From Candidatus Puniceispirillum sp. (lineage in GTDB: Bacteria > Pseudomonadota > Alphaproteobacteria > Puniceispirillales > Puniceispirillaceae), in NCBI GenBank assembly GCA_028383305.1, contig JAOEVD010000007.1, forward strand, positions 1-64,000: a stretch of 64,000 nt of DNA, read 5' to 3'. Positions within the stretch are counted from its first letter, which is position 1. Every line of letters starts with the position of its first letter. The notes beneath the pieces were generated by a model. It had not been told where the DNA came from, made no database searches, and was given only the letters and a program-made list of their open reading frames with translations. Made by a program: the position numbers and the translations under genes. Shown here piece by piece: positions 1-9,762 of this stretch.

Positions 1-1
1 T

Positions 2-1282
2 GATGACGTTATGTTTACCGTCGAACGCGCTCAAAATGTACCAAATTCGCCTTCAAGCTTCGTAACTTACTTGAAGGGTAAAACCTTCAAAAAGATTGAT
101 AGTCATACAATTCACGTCGTAACTGCGAAACCATATCCGTTGATGCCAAATGACCTCAGCACTGTTAAAATAATTTCGGCCACGGCTGGCAACGGTGCAA
201 GTACTGAAGACTATAATAGTGGAAAAGCAACGGTGGGAACCGGCCCATACAAGTTCGTTGAATGGGTACCAGGCGACCGAATAGTGCTTGAGCGTAATGC
301 GTCGTATCACGGTACGAAAGCGGCTTTTGATAAAGTGACTTTCAAGCCAATTAAGGCAGGTCCAGCTCGCATCTCCGCTCTCCTAGCAGGTGACGTTGAC
401 TTTATTGATAACGTTCCCCCACTTGATGTGGCCAGACTCAAAACTGAGAAAAATGTTCAGTTGAGTAGCGGACCATCAAACCGCGTAATTTATCTCCACA
501 TGGACCAGTTCAGGGAGAACTCTCCGCACATCACCGCAAAAGATGGTAGCCCAATAAAAAATCCCCTAATGGATGTAAGAGTCCGGAAAGCCATATCGTT
601 ATCTATTAACCGAGACGCAATTGTGTCGCGTGTCATGGAAGGCATTGCCGTAAAGGCCGGACAACTCTTGCCAGCTGGTTTCCACGGTGTGTCTGAAAAT
701 ATGAAGCCAGACCCATACGATACTAAAATGGCTAAAAAGTTGATGGCTGAAGCAGGATACCCTGATGGGTTCAAAATGACTATTCATGGTCCAAATGATA
801 GATACATTAACGACGCAAAAATTGCTGAGGCTTTAGCGCAAATGCTAAACCGTGTAGGCATTGATGCCAGTGTGGAAACTATGCCAAAAGCAGTATATTT
901 CAAACGCGCTTCTAGGGGAGGTCCAAACAAATCACCTGAATTCAGCTTCATGTTGCTTGGCTGGGGCGCTGGATCTGGTGAGGCGTCATCACCACTAAAA
1001 GCCCTTCTTCATACCTACGATAAATCAAAGGGCATGGGTGCAGCAAACCGTGGACGCCATACAGACGCAAAGGTGGACGCACTTGTTCAAAAAGCGTTGG
1101 CAACCGTTGATGCAGACGCCAGAGGAAAGCTGCTAGCTGAAGCAACAGAAAAGGCAGTAGGAGAAAACTATGGCGTAATCCCAATGCATTATCAGGTTAA
1201 CACCTGGGCCGCTAAAAAAGGCTATAGTTACCTACCACGCACTGACGAGCGCACAATCGTAACTGGTCTGTCAAAGAACTAG
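2..1282 (+). CDS. Peptide-type ABC transporter substrate-binding protein (5' partial)
   Basis: Periplasmic solute-binding protein of family 5 (DppA/OppA type), which captures di- or oligopeptides or related molecules for the permeases that follow. The reading frame is already open at base 2, so the signal peptide and an N-terminal part lie outside the window. Visible family hallmarks are the GTGPYKFVEWVPGD segment, the DVRVRKAISLSINRDAI stretch, and a C-terminal tail resembling the usual WAxxKGY...R.DE end. It is followed after 85 bp by permease and ATPase genes in a single operon. The true substrate cannot be read from sequence; three M20 amidohydrolases downstream suggest peptides, N-acyl or N-carbamoyl amino acids. 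Confidence 0.9.
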   Translation, partial: DDVMFTVERAQNVPNSPSSFVTYLKGKTFKKIDSHTIHVVTAKPYPLMPNDLSTVKIISATAGNGASTEDYNSGKATVGTGPYKFVEWVPGDRIVLERNASYHGTKAAFDKVTFKPIKAGPARISALLAGDVDFIDNVPPLDVARLKTEKNVQLSSGPSNRVIYLHMDQFRENSPHITAKDGSPIKNPLMDVRVRKAISLSINRDAIVSRVMEGIAVKAGQLLPAGFHGVSENMKPDPYDTKMAKKLMAEAGYPDGFKMTIHGPNDRYINDAKIAEALAQMLNRVGIDASVETMPKAVYFKRASRGGPNKSPEFSFMLLGWGAGSGEASSPLKALLHTYDKSKGMGAANRGRHTDAKVDALVQKALATVDADARGKLLAEATEKAVGENYGVIPMHYQVNTWAAKKGYSYLPRTDERTIVTGLSKN

Positions 1283-1367
1283 TATAAGCTTTGAATATCT
1301 GATGTACCTCACATTGCTCGGTAGGTTATTGCATTGTGGGGTACAACTTCATTTCTGGGATTAGACC

Positions 1368-2342
1368 ATGACAGCATTTATTCTTCGGCGATCACTCCAA
1401 AGCATTGTTGTTTTGTTCATAATGTCATTGATAGTGTTTGTTGGGGTGAACCTGGTCGGTGATCCGGTCGATATGTTAATTAACCCAGAGGCTGATCAAG
1501 CTGAAATAGATCGTGTTATACGTGACCTTGGTCTGGACAGGCCTGTTTCCGAACAATATTGGTATTTCGTTTTAAACGCTTTCCAAGGAGATCTTGGACG
1601 TTCATTTATATTTGGTGAGCCCGCGCTAAAATTAATTGTCCAACGCATGCCGGCAACCATGGAACTGGCTCTAGTTTCACTTCTAATGGCCGTTGTTTTT
1701 GGTATCCCGCTAGGAATTTATGCTGGACTCAAACCAACCAGTAAAATTAGCAAAACAATCATGGCTGGATCCATATTAGGGTTTTCAATGCCTACCTTTT
1801 GGGTTGGTATTATCTTAATCATGTTCTTTTCAGTTCATCTTGGCTGGTTGCCATCCACTGGCCGCGGCGATGTTGACACCTTTTTTGGTGTTACCAGTTC
1901 GGTCTTCACGCTTGATGGGCTGTCTCACATATTTTTGCCTGCGTTCAATTTAGCTTTATTCAAACTTTCATCTGTTATTCGTCTGGCCCGTGCTGGAACC
2001 CGTGAAGTTATCCTTCAAGACTACATTAAATTTGCGCGCGCAAAAGGTTTAGCCGAGTCCAGGGTGGTTCGAATTCATCTTTTGAAAAACATTATGATCC
2101 CCGTGATAACGATAATCGGCCTCGAGTTTGGGTCACTCATAGCGTTTTCAACCGTGACGGAGACAGTTTTTGCATGGCCAGGAATGGGCAAGCTAATCAT
2201 CGACTCGATCTACAACTTAGATCGACCAGTCGTTGTGGCTTACCTCATGATCATTGTGGTGATTTTTGTTATGTTGAATCTAATCGTCGATATTCTATAT
2301 TCAGTTCTTGATCCACGCGTAAGAATAAAAGGTGTTAGCTAA
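1368..2342 (+). CDS. DppB/OppB-type ABC transporter permease
   Basis: Inner-membrane permease of a peptide/nickel-type ABC importer, 324 residues, which is typical for DppB. An N-terminal membrane helix (residues about 9-30) is followed by a periplasmic loop and five more hydrophobic segments. The cytoplasmic EAA loop is visible as GTREVILQDYIKFARAKGL (about residues 215-233), the contact site for the ATPase subunits. Its stop codon overlaps the start of the next gene by one base (TAATG), which indicates translational coupling with the second permease. Confidence 0.93.
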   Translation: MTAFILRRSLQSIVVLFIMSLIVFVGVNLVGDPVDMLINPEADQAEIDRVIRDLGLDRPVSEQYWYFVLNAFQGDLGRSFIFGEPALKLIVQRMPATMELALVSLLMAVVFGIPLGIYAGLKPTSKISKTIMAGSILGFSMPTFWVGIILIMFFSVHLGWLPSTGRGDVDTFFGVTSSVFTLDGLSHIFLPAFNLALFKLSSVIRLARAGTREVILQDYIKFARAKGLAESRVVRIHLLKNIMIPVITIIGLEFGSLIAFSTVTETVFAWPGMGKLIIDSIYNLDRPVVVAYLMIIVVIFVMLNLIVDILYSVLDPRVRIKGVS

Positions 2343-3250
2343 TGGGTGCGTCCGCAAACAAACAAAGCTTTGACCTTCCCGCAACAGGTCTCAGAAAATT
2401 CTGGTTAGATTTCTCTGAAAGCCCAACCGCCGTAATTGCATTATTTGTTTTTCTAACAATATTGTTCATCGCTATATTCGCTCCTTGGGTTTCACCGTCA
2501 AACCCCTATGACCTGACAAGCGTAGACATAATGAACAGCCGGCTGCCGCCAGGTTCAGAAGATTTTTCAGGGAACTTTTATATACTCGGAACAGATGGGG
2601 CGGGCAGAGATATGCTGTCCGCTATCTTTTACGGCCTTCGAGTGAGTTTAGGAGTTGGTGCACTTTCAGGTCTGGTTGCTCTTATCCTTGGCGCCTCGAT
2701 AGGCTTATCTGCGGCATATTTTGGCGGCAGGTTTGAAACGATTATGATGCGCATAGTAGATATTCAGCTGAGCTTTCCATCGATTTTAATGGCGCTTATT
2801 ATTCTGGCCGCTTTTGGAAAAGGTGTTGAGAAAACAATCATCGCGTTAATATTAGTTCAGTGGGCTTATTACGCTCGTGCTGCACGCGCCAGCGCCTTAG
2901 TAGAAAAGAACAAAGAGTACGTTGAGGCTGCACATTGTCTAGCACTGGGTGATAGGCGGATAATATTGAGTCATATTGCGCCCAATTGTATGGCTCCACT
3001 TATTGTTGTTGGCACGCTACAAACTGCACACGCTATCTCTCTTGAGGCCACTCTAAGTTTTCTTGGCCTTGGACTTCCAATAACAGAGCCGTCTCTAGGG
3101 CTACTAATTGGAAACGGCTTTGAGTACATGTATTCAGGTGATTTTTGGATAAGTATTTTCCCCGGTGTTGCGTTGTTGATTACTATTGTTTCAATTAATT
3201 TAGTGGGGGATCAACTGCGCGACATGTTTAACCCTCGCCTACAAAAGTGA
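2342..3250 (+). CDS. DppC/OppC-type ABC transporter permease
   Basis: Second permease subunit of the same importer, 302 residues. It has the OppC-type N-terminal helix (about residues 29-52), a periplasmic loop containing the family motif LGTDGAGRDMLSAIFYG, and an EAA loop at EKNKEYVEAAHCLALGD (about 188-204). The start is fixed by the one-base overlap with the upstream gene, and the end overlaps the GTG start of the next gene by four bases, so the operon is tightly packed. Confidence 0.93.
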   Translation: MGASANKQSFDLPATGLRKFWLDFSESPTAVIALFVFLTILFIAIFAPWVSPSNPYDLTSVDIMNSRLPPGSEDFSGNFYILGTDGAGRDMLSAIFYGLRVSLGVGALSGLVALILGASIGLSAAYFGGRFETIMMRIVDIQLSFPSILMALIILAAFGKGVEKTIIALILVQWAYYARAARASALVEKNKEYVEAAHCLALGDRRIILSHIAPNCMAPLIVVGTLQTAHAISLEATLSFLGLGLPITEPSLGLLIGNGFEYMYSGDFWISIFPGVALLITIVSINLVGDQLRDMFNPRLQK

Positions 3251-4239
3251 GGCAAGCATTGGACCCAATTCTAAAGATTAATAATCTGCAAACACATTTT
3301 TTTACAAAGGCAGGAATTTTAAAAGCTGTCGACGGTGTAAGCTTTGAAATTGGTGCAGGCGAAATTGTTGGGCTTGTTGGCGAGTCCGGTTCAGGGAAGT
3401 CAATAACTGGTTTTTCTGTAATGGGTTTAGTCGATCCACCCGGGAAAATTATTGATGGTAGCATTAATTTTAAAGGGCAAGATTTGAGCGCCCTCTCAAA
3501 TAATCAGATGCAAGGTTTTCGCGGTAACCGGATTGCCATGATTTTCCAAGATCCAATGATGACTCTTAACCCTGTTCTAAGAATTGAAACGCAGATGATA
3601 GAAGCGATTCAAGCTCATGATGGTAGCATTAGCCGCGAGGATGCACGAATTCGATCACGCGACACACTTGGACTTGTCGGCATTTCTTCACCGGATGAGA
3701 GGCTTCGTGCCTACCCTCACCAATTTTCTGGCGGTATGCGACAACGCGTTTCAATTGCCATTGCCATGTTGAACCGACCCGATTTGATTATTGCTGATGA
3801 ACCAACAACAGCCCTAGATGTTACTATTCAGGGTCAGGTCATCAGCGAAATGCAAAAATTATGTCGCGAAACGCAGACAGCGTTGCTATGGATAACCCAT
3901 GATCTTGCCGTGGTTGCCGGTATCGCAGATCGCGTATGCGTAATGTATGCGGGTCGAATAGTTGAACAAGGTTCAGTTGCAAACATAATTGCAAATCCAA
4001 TGCACCCCTACACTCAAGGGTTGATGGGAAGCGTGCCAAGCCAAAATCGACGCGGCAAACCATTGCAACAAATCAACGGTATGGTGCCTTCAATGCTCAA
4101 CCTCCCAGCGGGGTGTGCTTTCCAAAATCGTTGCAATCATGCAAATGAAAAATGCTCCAAAATACAGCCAGACATCACACAATTAGCAGATAGAAGACAA
4201 GTCCGTTGTTTTAATGTTCCAGCGGGGCAACAGGTATGA
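3247..4239 (+). CDS. DppD/OppD-type ABC transporter ATP-binding protein
   Basis: First ATPase subunit that powers the importer. The Walker A motif GESGSGKS (about residue 44), ABC signature [10 protein letters not shown] and Walker [13 protein letters not shown] are all intact, followed by the H-loop WITHDLAVV. The C-terminal oligopeptide/HPY region has the cysteine pattern [15 protein letters not shown] typical of DppD/OppD. Translation starts with GTG within the GTGA overlap with the upstream permease. Length (330 residues) fits the family. Confidence 0.93.
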   Translation: MRQALDPILKINNLQTHFFTKAGILKAVDGVSFEIGAGEIVGLVGESGSGKSITGFSVMGLVDPPGKIIDGSINFKGQDLSALSNNQMQGFRGNRIAMIFQDPMMTLNPVLRIETQMIEAIQAHDGSISREDARIRSRDTLGLVGISSPDERLRAYPHQFSGGMRQRVSIAIAMLNRPDLIIADEPTTALDVTIQGQVISEMQKLCRETQTALLWITHDLAVVAGIADRVCVMYAGRIVEQGSVANIIANPMHPYTQGLMGSVPSQNRRGKPLQQINGMVPSMLNLPAGCAFQNRCNHANEKCSKIQPDITQLADRRQVRCFNVPAGQQV

Positions 4240-5219
4240 AGCCCATTTTACAGGTACAAAACCTCTCAAAAGATTTTATTAAGTCGCTTGACCTTGTAGC
4301 CAAAGGTTTGAACCGTATTGGACAAAGTTACAAAGAGGAAGTCGTACACGCTGTCGATGATGTGAATTTTTCAATTTTCAAAGGCGAAATCGTTGGCGTA
4401 GTGGGAGAGTCAGGCTGTGGGAAGTCGACGCTTGGGCGTATGGTTGCTGGAATTTTATCCCCTTCAACAGGATCTGTGGAATTTGACTCAAGCCAAGCTA
4501 ATAATAAGGAAATACCTAGTGCGCTCAGAACACAGATGATTTTTCAAGATCCGTTTTCCTCATTGAATCCCCGAAAAAGGGTAATCGATATAGTCACGGA
4601 AGCGCCGATCTATCACAAACTGATTACCCCATCAGAAAAGCGTGCCTTCGCCACTGAAATGTTGCAACGGGTCGGGCTTGATCCAGATACACTTGAACGA
4701 TACCCACATCAATTTTCTGGTGGGCAACGGCAACGTGTTGGCATTGCGCGAGCGCTTGCCGTTTCACCTGAATTTCTGGTTTGTGATGAATCGATCGCTG
4801 CGCTTGACGTATCAATTCAGGCGCAGATCATCAATCTTTTTGTTGATTTGAAAGACACCTATGATCTGACCTATCTTTTCATCAGCCATGATATCGGCGT
4901 GATCGAGCATATCTCGGATCGGGTGATCGTCATGTACCTTGGCCGGATTGTCGAAACGGCGCCGATTGAAACCTTTGTCAAACAACCAAACCATCCCTAT
5001 ACGCAAGCGCTTCTTGCAGGGGTACCGCGCCTTGAGGTTGGCAAACGTCAATATGAGCCGATTAGCGGAGAAATACCATCACCTCTATCACCACCAACGG
5101 GTTGCCATTTTCATCCAAGATGTAAGTTTGCAACGCCGCGCTGTAAAGCCGAAAAACCGGCATTGCGCGAAATTGCGCCAGCGCATTTCTCCGCCTGTCA
5201 TTTGAATGATGAGGCCTAA
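4236..5219 (+). CDS. DppF/OppF-type ABC transporter ATP-binding protein
   Basis: Second ATPase subunit of the importer, 327 residues. Walker A is GESGCGKST, the signature is FSGGQRQRVGIARAL, and Walker B is FLVCDESIAALD, where the common proline of DEPxSALD is serine. The C-terminal HPY-type region carries GCHFHPRCKFATPRC. It starts inside an ATGA overlap with the preceding ATPase. By my rough count GC content rises from about 43% in the first 300 bp to about 51% in the last 300 bp of this gene, matching the higher-GC genes that follow. It converges with the next gene across three bases. Confidence 0.93.
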   Translation: MKPILQVQNLSKDFIKSLDLVAKGLNRIGQSYKEEVVHAVDDVNFSIFKGEIVGVVGESGCGKSTLGRMVAGILSPSTGSVEFDSSQANNKEIPSALRTQMIFQDPFSSLNPRKRVIDIVTEAPIYHKLITPSEKRAFATEMLQRVGLDPDTLERYPHQFSGGQRQRVGIARALAVSPEFLVCDESIAALDVSIQAQIINLFVDLKDTYDLTYLFISHDIGVIEHISDRVIVMYLGRIVETAPIETFVKQPNHPYTQALLAGVPRLEVGKRQYEPISGEIPSPLSPPTGCHFHPRCKFATPRCKAEKPALREIAPAHFSACHLNDEA

Positions 5220-5222
5220 TTA

Positions 5223-6524
5223 CTATTGCTGATCCACCGCTTGTAATGGCTTTCCGGCAAGCGCCAGAACGCAGCTTGTAAGAACCCATGCGCCTTTGGC
5301 GATGGCTTCATTGCTGGTAAACTCCTCCGGACAATGGCTTAGCCCATCACGGCACGGAATAAAGATGATGGCTGCCGGTGCAAAGCGTGATAGATGCGCC
5401 GTGTCGTGACCAGCACCGCTCGCCAGCTTTATCGCAGATAGCCCATTGATTTCTGCCGCATCGCTAAGATTCTGCATCAGGCCGCTATCCATTGGCGCAA
5501 CATCAGCGGCAGCAAGTGGCGACACATCAACAGCGCAATGGCGGCGTGTCGCGCTATCACGGCAAATTGTTTCAAATGCCGCCAGAAAGGCACTTTTTGC
5601 ATGGGCGCTTGCCGACCGCATATCAAGCGTCATTTCAACCTGGCCAGGAACAATTGCCGCACCATTTGGAAAAACCTCGACCTTGCCAATCGTTGCCACA
5701 AAATGCTGGTTTTCGTCGCGGGCAATATCGCTTGCCAAGCCATTTATCGCCTGAATGATATCTGCCGCCGCAACAAGCGCATCCTGCCGGTCATCCATCG
5801 GCGTTGTGCCGCTGTGACCAGCTTGACCCTTTACAGAAATACCATAGCGGTAAATCCCTGGTATCGCAGTTACGATCCCAATATCATGACCTTGTGTTTC
5901 CAAACGTTTTGCCTGTTCGATATGAAGCTCAAGACAGGCCAAAATCTGGTCAGCATCGGATCGCACTTCATCACAGCCAAGATTGGTGCCGCCAATACGG
6001 GTGATCTCACTTGCAAGCTGGCGTCCATCGGCATCGACCCGGCCCAAAATTTCAGACGTTAAAAGCCCCGCCATGTGGCGGCTGCCAAGACAAGATGTGC
6101 CCCAGACATTTAATTCCTCACCAAGATAATCAACAATTTCTAGATCAAAAGGCAGTTCGACCTGATGTTCATTGAGATAATGCACCACCTCAAGCGCAGC
6201 AATAACACCAGCAATGCCATCAAACCGCCCACCGGCAGGCACGGTATCAATATGTGATCCGATCAAAACTTTTGCCCGGCCGGCCTTGTCTCCATCCGTC
6301 GGTTCTAAATAAGCGGCACGGGTACCAATCAAATTGCCCCCTGGATCGATATGACAAACAAGCCCAGCCGCTGCAAAAGCATCGGCAAGCCAGTTTCGCG
6401 CGGCGTCAAACTCGGGGCTGAAAACAAGCCGCGTATAGGGGCGATCCGCCTCGGTAAAGCTGGCAAGCTTGTCAATGGCGGCGGCAATTCGCGCTGTTTG
6501 CTCTTTGGCTGGACTGACTTTCAT
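5223..6524 (-). CDS. M20-family amidase (N-carbamoyl-amino acid hydrolase / allantoate amidohydrolase type)
   Basis: Zinc-dependent cytosolic hydrolase of the hydantoinase/carbamoylase branch of M20 peptidases, expected to cleave N-carbamoyl amino acids, ureidoglycolate-type or allantoate-type substrates. Metal and substrate motifs are visible: IGSHIDTVPAGGRFDG, YLGEELNVWG, LELHIEQ, GQAGHSGTTPMDDRQDA and the C-terminal SGAGHDTAHL plus GLSHCPEEFT. I chose the internal ATG at 6524 because homology starts about eight residues after it; the frame is open back to an ATG at 6614. Convergent with the ABC operon and divergent from the next M20 gene. Confidence 0.88.
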   Translation of the reverse strand: MKVSPAKEQTARIAAAIDKLASFTEADRPYTRLVFSPEFDAARNWLADAFAAAGLVCHIDPGGNLIGTRAAYLEPTDGDKAGRAKVLIGSHIDTVPAGGRFDGIAGVIAALEVVHYLNEHQVELPFDLEIVDYLGEELNVWGTSCLGSRHMAGLLTSEILGRVDADGRQLASEITRIGGTNLGCDEVRSDADQILACLELHIEQAKRLETQGHDIGIVTAIPGIYRYGISVKGQAGHSGTTPMDDRQDALVAAADIIQAINGLASDIARDENQHFVATIGKVEVFPNGAAIVPGQVEMTLDMRSASAHAKSAFLAAFETICRDSATRRHCAVDVSPLAAADVAPMDSGLMQNLSDAAEINGLSAIKLASGAGHDTAHLSRFAPAAIIFIPCRDGLSHCPEEFTSNEAIAKGAWVLTSCVLALAGKPLQAVDQQ

Positions 6525-6690
6525 TGAAATCACCATCTGATGTTTGACTGCGATCAAAATCAGCGTAGAGTTTAATTTAGGATTTTCAACCGGCACATGA
6601 TTATTGGCAGCCATGTTTGGTCTTGAGCATCCCCGTTCGGCAACGATGACATAATTTTCTGACCACGGACAGCGTATTTAGGAGCTAAAA

Positions 6691-7872
6691 ATGCAACTGG
6701 TGAAAGCATTGGTATCGGCGCATGACGAGTTAGCCTCTTGGCGACAACATCTTCATCAAAATCCGGAAATTGCTTATGAAGAAAAAGACACATCCGACTT
6801 TGTTGCAGCCAAGCTTGAAAGCTTTGGTGTTGCGGTTCATCGTGAGTTTGGCGGTACCGGCCTGGTTGGGGTGATTAAAGGCAATCTGGGCGAGCCTGAG
6901 AGCGGCAAAGCGATTGGCCTTCGCGCGGATATGGATGCCTTGCCAATGTCTGAAGAAACCAACCTTGCCTATGCCTCACAACGCCCCGGCCGCATGCATG
7001 CTTGCGGTCATGATGGCCATACGACCATGCTTCTTGCAGCCGCGCGGCATCTCGCCAAAACGCGGGATTTTCATGGCACCATCTATTGTATTTTCCAACC
7101 CGCCGAAGAAGGCGGCAATGCTGGCGCCCGATCAATGATCAAAGATGGTCTGTTTGAAAAATTCCATATGGATTCGGTTTGGGGCATGCATAATTGGCCC
7201 GGGCTAGAGGTTGGTCGTGCGGTTGCCCATTGCGGCGCGGCGATGGCAGGTGCTGATATTTTTGTTCTGACGATTGATGGCAAAGGCGGTCATGCCGCCA
7301 TGCCGCATTTGACAAAAGATCCGGTGGCGGCAGCCGGCATGTGTATTCTGGCGCTGCAAACCCTAATCTCGCGCCAGCTTGACCCGTTTGATCAGGCGGT
7401 GATTTCGCTTACCAAGCTTGAAGCCGGAAGTGCATTTAATGTGATTCCGGCAACGGCAAGTATTGGCGGCACTTTGCGAACGATGAATGCCGATACACGC
7501 TTGCGGATGATTACCGAAATTGAAGCCACCGCAAAAAATGCCGCGGCAACATTGGGATGTGATGTTTCAATGGAATTGCGCCCGGGCTATCCACCAACCT
7601 TGAACCATGAGAGCGATGCGTTATTTGCGCGTGATATCATCACTGAAATGCTTGGCGTGGATGGGCTGGAAACCAGCATGACACCGGTCATGGGTGCCGA
7701 GGATTTTTCCTTTATGCTGGAGAAAAAACCTGGCGCTTACATCTGGCTTGGGGCGGGATTACAATCCGAGAATCTGCATAGCCCGCACTTTGATTTCAAC
7801 GATGATCTATTGCCAATTGGTGCCAGTTTCTGGGTTCAGCTTGCCCAATCAAAATTGGCTCAATCAACATAA
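6691..7872 (+). CDS. M20D amidohydrolase (hippurate hydrolase-like)
   Basis: Amidohydrolase of the M20D group (hippurate hydrolase, N-acyl-L-amino acid amidohydrolase, IAA-amino acid hydrolase). It should release an amino acid from an N-acyl conjugate. Motifs are HACGHDGHTTMLLAAARHL (about residues 104-122), the catalytic FQPAEEGGNAGARSM, MHNWPGLEVG and the dimerisation-domain segment GKGGHAAMPHLTKDPV. 393 residues is typical. A good ribosome site (AGGAG, five bases before ATG) fixes the start. No signal peptide is seen, so the enzyme is cytosolic and probably acts on compounds brought in by the adjacent importer. Confidence 0.92.
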   Translation: MQLVKALVSAHDELASWRQHLHQNPEIAYEEKDTSDFVAAKLESFGVAVHREFGGTGLVGVIKGNLGEPESGKAIGLRADMDALPMSEETNLAYASQRPGRMHACGHDGHTTMLLAAARHLAKTRDFHGTIYCIFQPAEEGGNAGARSMIKDGLFEKFHMDSVWGMHNWPGLEVGRAVAHCGAAMAGADIFVLTIDGKGGHAAMPHLTKDPVAAAGMCILALQTLISRQLDPFDQAVISLTKLEAGSAFNVIPATASIGGTLRTMNADTRLRMITEIEATAKNAAATLGCDVSMELRPGYPPTLNHESDALFARDIITEMLGVDGLETSMTPVMGAEDFSFMLEKKPGAYIWLGAGLQSENLHSPHFDFNDDLLPIGASFWVQLAQSKLAQST

Positions 7873-7936
7873 TCCCAATCACCCAATCGGCTGGCCAAAT
7901 TTACGAATAGAATTGGCCTTTCGGCCTAAAGGCAAA

Positions 7937-7963
7937 GGCGCCAACCCTTATGGGGCTGGCGCG
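7937..7963. terminator. Stem-loop between convergent M20 genes
   Basis: A GC-rich hairpin, GCGCCAaCCC-TTAT-GGGgcTGGCGC, lies between the ends of two convergent amidohydrolase genes. It has no clear T-run on either side, so it may be a weak bidirectional terminator or an mRNA 3'-end stabiliser. Confidence 0.5.
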
Positions 7964-7996
7964 GTCTATTATTTGCTTGCCAAGTACCTTTGCCGC

Positions 7997-9418
7997 CTAT
8001 TCGGGCTTGGCGATGATTGGCGGGCTAACCTCGTTTGGAATGGGGCATTGGTACGGCGTTTTCGCCTGCCGGTCATTATGAACAGCGCGCGCCGCCTCAA
8101 GCGTTTCCGGCGATTGAATCAAGGCGCTGGCCGTTGCCGCCATCACTTTTGCCGCATGGATCATGCCCTTATGCGCCGCCGGTGCCTTTCCTTGGGCGAC
8201 GGTTTGCCACGTATGAAATGGCGTGCCAACCGCGCAGGTGGCAACACGCGCCTGAACCGTTGGCACAACCCAGCTCACATCGCCAACATCGGTTGACCCC
8301 TCACCGCCGTTGCTTGTCCGGTCAAGCGCCGCAACAAAATCGCAAAGCGGCAGATCATCAGGCGTCTCCCGACCGACACGTTGAAAGCTGGCCGCGATAT
8401 CGTCCTTAGTCAAAGTCTGGCGAATTTCATTGGCAAAACCGGCATCATCAGCGTCAAACGGTACCGGCCCAAGCTTGTCAAATTCACGCTGCATCATTTC
8501 TTCAAGCGGGCGGTTGCCAACCAGATTGGAAACCCCTGAATAGACCTTCACCTCAACCTCTGTTCCAGTCATCAAAGCCGCACCATCAGCGATGCTGCGA
8601 ACGCGTGCAACAAGGTCACGCAAAGTTGGTAAATCAGCCGCCCGCACAAGCTGGCGAACCGTCGCTTTTGCCTGAACAACATTCGGCGCAACCCCGCCAG
8701 CATCAAGATAGGCATAATGTACTCGCGCTGAATCGGGCATATGCTCACGAAGATAATTCACCCCAATATTCATCAGCTCGCAGGCATCAAGCGCGCTTCG
8801 GCCAAGATGCGGGGCAGCAGCCGCATGCGCCGCCTTGCCATGAAAGGTGAAATCAATACGCGAATTGGCAAGCGAATGGCCATGCTGGACAGCGTTAAAG
8901 GTGGAAGGGTGCCAGGAAATCGCCGCATCTACATCATCAAACAATCCATCGCGTGCCATATAGGCTTTGGCCGCGCCGCCTTCTTCAGCAGGACAACCAT
9001 AATAGCGCACTCGTGCCGCAATGCCGTTTTCGGCAAGCCAGTCCTTGACCGCTGTTGCCGCCAAAAGTGATGCCGCCCCTAACAGATTATGACCGCATCC
9101 ATGCCCATTGCCACCAGCTTCAATCGGGCTATGTTCAGCGACACTCGGTGCCTGACTAAGCTGGGGAAGTGCATCAAATTCACCAAGAATGGCAATCACC
9201 GGCCCTTCGGTTCCAGCCTCACCCAAAACCGCTGTTGGCATACCGCAAATGCCTTCGGTAACGGTAAATCCCTCGGCTTTGAGCGCTGCCACATGTTCGG
9301 CAACCGATGCAAATTCATTGTAAAGCGTTTCGGGTGTTTCGAAAACCCGATCTGATAACGCAATAAATTCAGCTCTTTTGGCATCAACCAATTTCCAAAT
9401 ATGTTCTTCATTTAACAT
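7997..9418 (-). CDS. M20D amidohydrolase, AbgB-like (p-aminobenzoyl-glutamate hydrolase subunit B family)
   Basis: Third M20 amidohydrolase of the block, resembling AbgB and related aminoacylases that split amide conjugates of amino acids. Visible motifs are GHGCGHNLLGAASLLA, YYGCPAEEGGAAKAYMARDG and HGKAAHAAAAPHLGRSALDA in the lid domain. From the ATG at 9418 the protein has 473 residues, normal for AbgB; the frame extends to 9499, but that stretch does not look like family sequence. It is cytosolic by lack of a signal peptide. Together with its neighbours it suggests a catabolic set for imported N-substituted amino acids. Confidence 0.88.
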   Translation of the reverse strand: MLNEEHIWKLVDAKRAEFIALSDRVFETPETLYNEFASVAEHVAALKAEGFTVTEGICGMPTAVLGEAGTEGPVIAILGEFDALPQLSQAPSVAEHSPIEAGGNGHGCGHNLLGAASLLAATAVKDWLAENGIAARVRYYGCPAEEGGAAKAYMARDGLFDDVDAAISWHPSTFNAVQHGHSLANSRIDFTFHGKAAHAAAAPHLGRSALDACELMNIGVNYLREHMPDSARVHYAYLDAGGVAPNVVQAKATVRQLVRAADLPTLRDLVARVRSIADGAALMTGTEVEVKVYSGVSNLVGNRPLEEMMQREFDKLGPVPFDADDAGFANEIRQTLTKDDIAASFQRVGRETPDDLPLCDFVAALDRTSNGGEGSTDVGDVSWVVPTVQARVATCAVGTPFHTWQTVAQGKAPAAHKGMIHAAKVMAATASALIQSPETLEAARAVHNDRQAKTPYQCPIPNEVSPPIIAKPE

Positions 9419-9762
9419 GTTCAACTCGTTTCTTCCCGAAAGGACTAACTCAATCAAATGGTGGAAAACCACAACTCTATAAATGAATGTTAAATCCAAA
9501 ATGAGGTTCTACACAAATGCAAAACAAACATGAATTATGGAAATTTTTGTTGGTGACGCGCCCTGCAAATATGGGCGCAAAGACGGGGGATTTTTGGCAA
9601 TGCCGGATCCAAAGACAGGAACAAAGACTGGAAAAAACTTGGCGCCAATCACTTCTTCGCTAGTGCCAAGCCCATCAATGACACCAATCGATCTGGCCAA
9701 TCAGTTTTACCGATCATCAGGCGGGTCGATAAGATGATCATCAATGAGGATATGGCAGCAAT

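Noticed and set aside
4236..5219. GC rise within the second ATPase gene as a recombination breakpoint
   Set aside because: The shift (about 43 to 51% by hand count) is modest and could be normal variation within a conserved gene.
5446..6062. Long open frames antisense to the M20 gene at 5223
   Set aside because: The minus-strand protein has intact catalytic motifs; the antisense frames have none and reflect its codon bias.
9537..9737. 66-codon plus-strand frame between amidohydrolase and aldehyde dehydrogenase
   Set aside because: No ribosome site and no recognisable motif; low-complexity lysine/glycine/proline content.
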